DNA of 64,000 nt from Sulfurovum indicum. GTDB lineage: Bacteria > Campylobacterota > Campylobacteria > Campylobacterales > Sulfurovaceae. The stretch spans positions 496,001-560,000 of the forward strand of contig NZ_CP063164.1 in assembly GCF_014931715.1 (NCBI RefSeq). The letters are read 5' to 3'. Below are positions 60,693-64,000 of the stretch, piece after piece; position 1 is the first letter of the stretch, and the number at the start of each line of letters is the position of its first letter. The notes beneath the pieces were generated by a model. It was not told where the DNA came from and searched no databases. It saw only the letters and a program-made list of their open reading frames with translations. Position numbers and translations under genes: made by a program.

Positions 60693-62471
60693 ATGCAGAA
60701 TATGGTAAAAAAGTTACTTATTGTAAGTCTACTTTTTAACAGTTTGGTTTTTGGAGGTTTCACAAGCGCATTAAAGACGCAGAAGTTTCTACAGCCTGAA
60801 GAGGCGTTTCAGATCAGCGCAGTGCAAAAAGATGATGTAATCGAGACAAAGGTGACATTGGCGGACAAGATACATATCTATAAAGATGATTTGAAGTACC
60901 GTATTATTGCTCCACGGAAAGTGGAACTCAAACCGGTACTGCCGCCGGCACATGAATTTGACGGTGACATGGTGTACGAGAAAGAGCTTATAGTGAAGAT
61001 CCCTGTAAAAGAGATCACCTCAAAAGTCAAAGGAGACTATACACTTGAGATCGAAGTCGTGGGGTGTTCGGATAAAGGTATCTGTTATCAGCCGTTCAGG
61101 AAATCATTTAAATTCAAGGGAGCTGAACAGGGGATATTTGACAAGATCTCCTCTTTGACACAGGAAGGGAATACAGCTAAAATTGCTGATGTCCTGGGAA
61201 GTGAAAGCTCGCTTTTCATTATCCTGCTTTTTTTCATTTTCGGTCTGTTGCTGGCACTTACACCATGTGTGTTCCCTATGATCCCTATTCTCTCTTCGAT
61301 TATTGTTTCGCAGTCGGGTGATCAAAAACCAAGCGTTGCCAAAGCCTTTTTTACTTCGCTTGTTTATGTGGTTGCTATGGCACTGACCTATACTGTAGTA
61401 GGTGTTGTTGCCGGTCTTGTCGGTGCAGATATCCAGACAGCGATGCAGAACCCCTGGGTGCTTACTGTCTTTGCTGCAATGTTTGTGGCTTTGGCCTTCT
61501 CACTCTTTGGTTACTATGAACTGGGACTTCCGGCTTCATGGCAGAGTAAGCTCAGTCGTGTCAGCGATGAAGCTGGACAAAAAGGCGGTTTTGTCGGTAC
61601 GGCTGTGATGGGTGTGCTCTCTGCACTGATTGTTGGACCATGTGTGGCACCACCGCTTGGAGGTGCAGTCCTTTTTATCTCTCATACAGGAGACGCCATA
61701 CTGGGCGGTGTGGCTCTTTTTGTGATGAGTATAGGTATGGGTATGCCACTGCTTCTCGTGGGTATCGGGGCAGGGAAGTTCATGCCGAAACCTGGCGGTT
61801 GGATGACAGTGATTTCGCAGGTCTTCGGTGTGATGATGCTCGGCCTTGCCATCTTTATGCTTGGCCGTATACTGCCTGACAGTATTACTCTGATACTTTG
61901 GGCACTGCTTTTCATGGGATCAGCACTCTATATGGGTCTCTTTGATGACAGTGACAAAAAGAAGGGAGCCAAAAAGCTTTTCCAGCTCTTTGCAGTCGTA
62001 TTGATGCTCTATGGGGCTTCTCTCTTTATTGGTGCATTGAGCGGTGCAAGTTCGATGCTCAGGCCGTTTGAGCGTTTCACCTCTTCTAAAGGCAGTGCGG
62101 TTACCGTAGCAGAAGAGAAGAACAGCCACCGTGGTTACAGTATCGACCGTCTGCTTAAGGAGGTTGCATCTTCGGATAAACCGGTGGTCGTTGACTTTGG
62201 TAAAGAGAGTTGTACTGCATGTACCGAGCTTGAAGAGATTACTTTCCCGGACCCGAAGGTTCAGGAGCAGCTCAAGAAGTTCACTTTCATTAAAGTGGAT
62301 GTCACAGATAATACAGATGAAGAGAAAGCACTCTTGAAGAAATTTGAACTTTTTGGGACACCGAATATCATCTTCTTTGACAAAGATAATAACTTCCTTC
62401 CACAGAAGAGTCTGACCGGATTCATCAAACCACAGGATTTCGCCGACCATCTTGAAGAGGTTGCAAAATAG
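60693..62471 (+). CDS. dsbD: Thiol:disulphide interchange protein DsbD
   Basis: The 592-residue protein has a signal peptide and an N-terminal alpha domain with the cysteine pair in EVVGCSDKGICYQPF. Eight membrane helices hold the transmembrane cysteines in LALTPCVFPMIPIL and LIVGPCVAPPLGG. A C-terminal thioredoxin domain has CTAC (GKESCTACTELEEITFPD). It carries reducing power from cytoplasmic thioredoxin to periplasmic thiol proteins, for example those in cytochrome c maturation. Full length, standard architecture. An alternative ATG nine bases downstream is possible. Confidence 0.95.
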   Translation: MQNMVKKLLIVSLLFNSLVFGGFTSALKTQKFLQPEEAFQISAVQKDDVIETKVTLADKIHIYKDDLKYRIIAPRKVELKPVLPPAHEFDGDMVYEKELIVKIPVKEITSKVKGDYTLEIEVVGCSDKGICYQPFRKSFKFKGAEQGIFDKISSLTQEGNTAKIADVLGSESSLFIILLFFIFGLLLALTPCVFPMIPILSSIIVSQSGDQKPSVAKAFFTSLVYVVAMALTYTVVGVVAGLVGADIQTAMQNPWVLTVFAAMFVALAFSLFGYYELGLPASWQSKLSRVSDEAGQKGGFVGTAVMGVLSALIVGPCVAPPLGGAVLFISHTGDAILGGVALFVMSIGMGMPLLLVGIGAGKFMPKPGGWMTVISQVFGVMMLGLAIFMLGRILPDSITLILWALLFMGSALYMGLFDDSDKKKGAKKLFQLFAVVLMLYGASLFIGALSGASSMLRPFERFTSSKGSAVTVAEEKNSHRGYSIDRLLKEVASSDKPVVVDFGKESCTACTELEEITFPDPKVQEQLKKFTFIKVDVTDNTDEEKALLKKFELFGTPNIIFFDKDNNFLPQKSLTGFIKPQDFADHLEEVAK

Positions 62472-62556
62472 CTTTTGCACCTCCTGAGAATTACGCTATA
62501 ATTTTCTAACCAGATCGTGAGAAGATCACGAAACAACTTTAAGAACGGAATAACCC

Positions 62557-63426
62557 ATGAAAGAAACAAAAACCCAAAATGCAACTATTAAAATAGGCGA
62601 GATCAATACCCTTAAAGTAGAGCGGGATACCGACTACGGATACTATCTGAGTGCCAAAGACTATGAAGAGGTACTGCTTCCCAATGTTTACATCATGGAG
62701 GATAAGATGCCTATGGGATCTCTTCTGGATGTCTTTGTCTATACCGACAGTGAGGATCGCCCGGTAGCTACGACCAAAATGCCGTATGCGAAGCTGGGGG
62801 AGTATGGATATTTTACAGTGGTGGACTATAAAAGCTACGGGGCATTCGTCAACTGGGGACTACCCAAAGACCTCTTTGTACCGCTCTCACAGCAGAAAGA
62901 GTATTTTAATATCGGGAAAAAATACATTTTGCGTGTCTGTCTCGATGAGAAGACGGGAAGACTTTACGGTACGCAGAAGATAGGGAAATACTTTAACCGT
63001 GATCTTAAAGGGCTGCACCCCAACAAGCAGCTTGAGATGCTGGTGCTTGCCAAAACACCGCTTGGGTACAAAGTGATCGCCGATAACAAGTATGAAGGAA
63101 TGCTCTTTTCCAACGAGGTTTTTGAGGAGATCCGTGTGGGAGACAGAAAAAAGGGTTATGTCAAAGCCGTACGGAAAGACGGAAAGCTTGATATGTCCTT
63201 GCAGCCTATTGGAAAACAGGCCAAGCTGACACAAGCAGAGGAGAGAGTGTTAAAGCTTCTCAAAGAGGCAGACGGCAGATTGTACTTTACTTATAAAAGT
63301 GATGCTGAAGCAATACAGAAAAGCTTTGGTTTGAGCAAGAAAAACTTCAAACGGACACTGACTGCATTGATTGAAGCCGGTAAGATCGAGCTGCTCGAAG
63401 ATATGATCAGGTTAATAGAGGAGTGA
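62557..63426 (+). CDS. CvfB-like S1 RNA-binding protein
   Basis: The 289-residue protein has tandem S1-like OB folds (IGEINTLKVERDTDYGYYLSA, YFTVVDYKSYGAFVNWGLPKDLFVP, GYKVIADNKYEGMLFSNEVFEEIRVGDRKKGYVKAVRKDGKLDMSL). A C-terminal winged helix follows (AEAIQKSFGLSKKNFKRTLTALIEAGKIEL). This order is that of the CvfB/YitL family of RNA-binding regulators. The RNA targets are unknown in this lineage. It is followed within two bases by the cytochrome-thioredoxin gene. Confidence 0.88.
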   Translation: MKETKTQNATIKIGEINTLKVERDTDYGYYLSAKDYEEVLLPNVYIMEDKMPMGSLLDVFVYTDSEDRPVATTKMPYAKLGEYGYFTVVDYKSYGAFVNWGLPKDLFVPLSQQKEYFNIGKKYILRVCLDEKTGRLYGTQKIGKYFNRDLKGLHPNKQLEMLVLAKTPLGYKVIADNKYEGMLFSNEVFEEIRVGDRKKGYVKAVRKDGKLDMSLQPIGKQAKLTQAEERVLKLLKEADGRLYFTYKSDAEAIQKSFGLSKKNFKRTLTALIEAGKIELLEDMIRLIEE

Positions 63427-63428
63427 AC

Positions 63429-64000
63429 GTGAAAACAAAAGTGGTGATTTTAACAATTCTATTGTTCAATACGATACTTTTTGCGATCTCAGGTGAGGAG
63501 GTATTCGAGAATAAATGTGCTTCCTGTCATACGTACTATATTCCACAAAAAAAACTGAATCAAAACTATGAACAGAACAACACGGTCCTGAAACTCAAAG
63601 CGCCAACACTCACAGAGCTCTCTTTCAGACTCAAAGACCAGGTAGGAGACCGAACGACCGATGCAGAGGGACAGAAGTTCGAGATAGAAGAGTTTTTGGC
63701 CGACTATCTGAAATACCCTTCTAAAGAAAAAAGTGTACAGCGAAAAGAGATACGGCACATTTTCCCGCAAATGCCACCGGTGAATGTTGATGAGGATGAA
63801 ACGGAAGCATTGGCTGACTTTATGTACGAGTATGCTGAAAAGATGATGGTTGAGCACGGTGTGAAACGATACAGCTACGATGAGGCCTTGCGTATTGCTG
63901 AAAAAGAGAAAAAGATCATTTTGATCGAAGGTTTTATTCCTTTCTGTAGAGGATGTATCTGGATGGATCGTAATGTGATGGTTGAACCGGAAGTGAAAGC
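63429..64000 (+). CDS. Cytochrome c-thioredoxin fusion protein, 3' end beyond window
   Basis: A GTG-initiated frame runs off the window; 190 codons are visible. A signal peptide (VVILTILLFNTILFAIS) is followed by a haem c motif C30-A-S-C-H34 and, 80 residues later, FPQMPP whose Met115 is a likely axial ligand (class I cytochrome c). A thioredoxin-like domain then begins (DEALRIAEKEKKIILIEGF) with Cys173 and Cys176 in FCRGC. Such a periplasmic protein could link haem electron flow to disulphide reduction or act in thiosulphate/sulphur chemistry like SoxW-type thioredoxins. Start GTG 63429 is two bases after the previous stop. Confidence 0.8.
   Translation, partial: MKTKVVILTILLFNTILFAISGEEVFENKCASCHTYYIPQKKLNQNYEQNNTVLKLKAPTLTELSFRLKDQVGDRTTDAEGQKFEIEEFLADYLKYPSKEKSVQRKEIRHIFPQMPPVNVDEDETEALADFMYEYAEKMMVEHGVKRYSYDEALRIAEKEKKIILIEGFIPFCRGCIWMDRNVMVEPEVK

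Overview
This is a chromosomal window of a Campylobacterota (epsilonproteobacterial) bacterium, probably a free-living Sulfurovum- or Sulfurimonas-like organism. The signs are the bamD-lon pairing, a stand-alone atpE, the NhaD antiporter, a three-domain desulforubrerythrin of the kind known from Campylobacter, and a CetB-like PAS protein. Base composition is moderately AT-rich and most promoters show only a clear TATAAT-type -10. The genus is an inference; there is no rRNA in the window.

Layout. 0-5 kb: a leftward pseudopilin/adhesin operon behind a class I cyclic-di-GMP riboswitch. 5.3-8.6 kb: bamD and lon. 8.7-14.1 kb: a leftward phosphorelay cluster (PAS protein, HPt protein, NIT-domain hybrid kinase, single receiver). 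14.2-25.6 kb: uvrC with a DUF721 gene, a short LptM-like lipoprotein gene, nadB, nhaD, guaA, a small lipoprotein, htpG, a CDF transporter and hemD. 25.6-33.4 kb: a probable 6S RNA, then purD, an RDD protein, lptD, a J-domain protein, a phosphoribosyltransferase, pnp and atpE. 33.5-45 kb: tRNA-Leu(GAG), HU, a DUF5718 gene, an IS256-family element, two di-iron stress proteins, dnaJ, recR, a DHH phosphoesterase, an Rrf2 regulator, rpsO, grpE and dnaK.

45.2-48.4 kb is a 3.2-kb inverted repeat: two 1407-bp copies of an IS110-family element facing away from each other around 353 bp that hold the broken remains of a REP-type (Y1) transposase. 48.4-54.6 kb: an Omp85-type barrel, a chorismate mutase, a two-component system and a DUF1538 / PII-like / CBS operon. 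54.9-58.6 kb: a Fur-box-controlled cluster of porin, FMN-binding protein and two histidine-bearing membrane proteins, with a convergent apbE. 58.6-64 kb: YyaL-type thioredoxin protein, DsbD, a CvfB-like S1 protein and a cytochrome c-thioredoxin fusion cut by the window end.

Three points stand out. The heat-shock loci htpG, grpE and dnaK share a TTTAGT/CTTGAGT-N7-ACTAAA inverted repeat like the HspR (HAIR) operator, and no CIRCE was seen. The 55-58.6 kb cluster looks like an iron-regulated extracytoplasmic electron-transfer module built on covalently bound flavin and probable b-haem. The IS110 pair carries noncoding segments that match the element's own ends, as expected of a bridge RNA.
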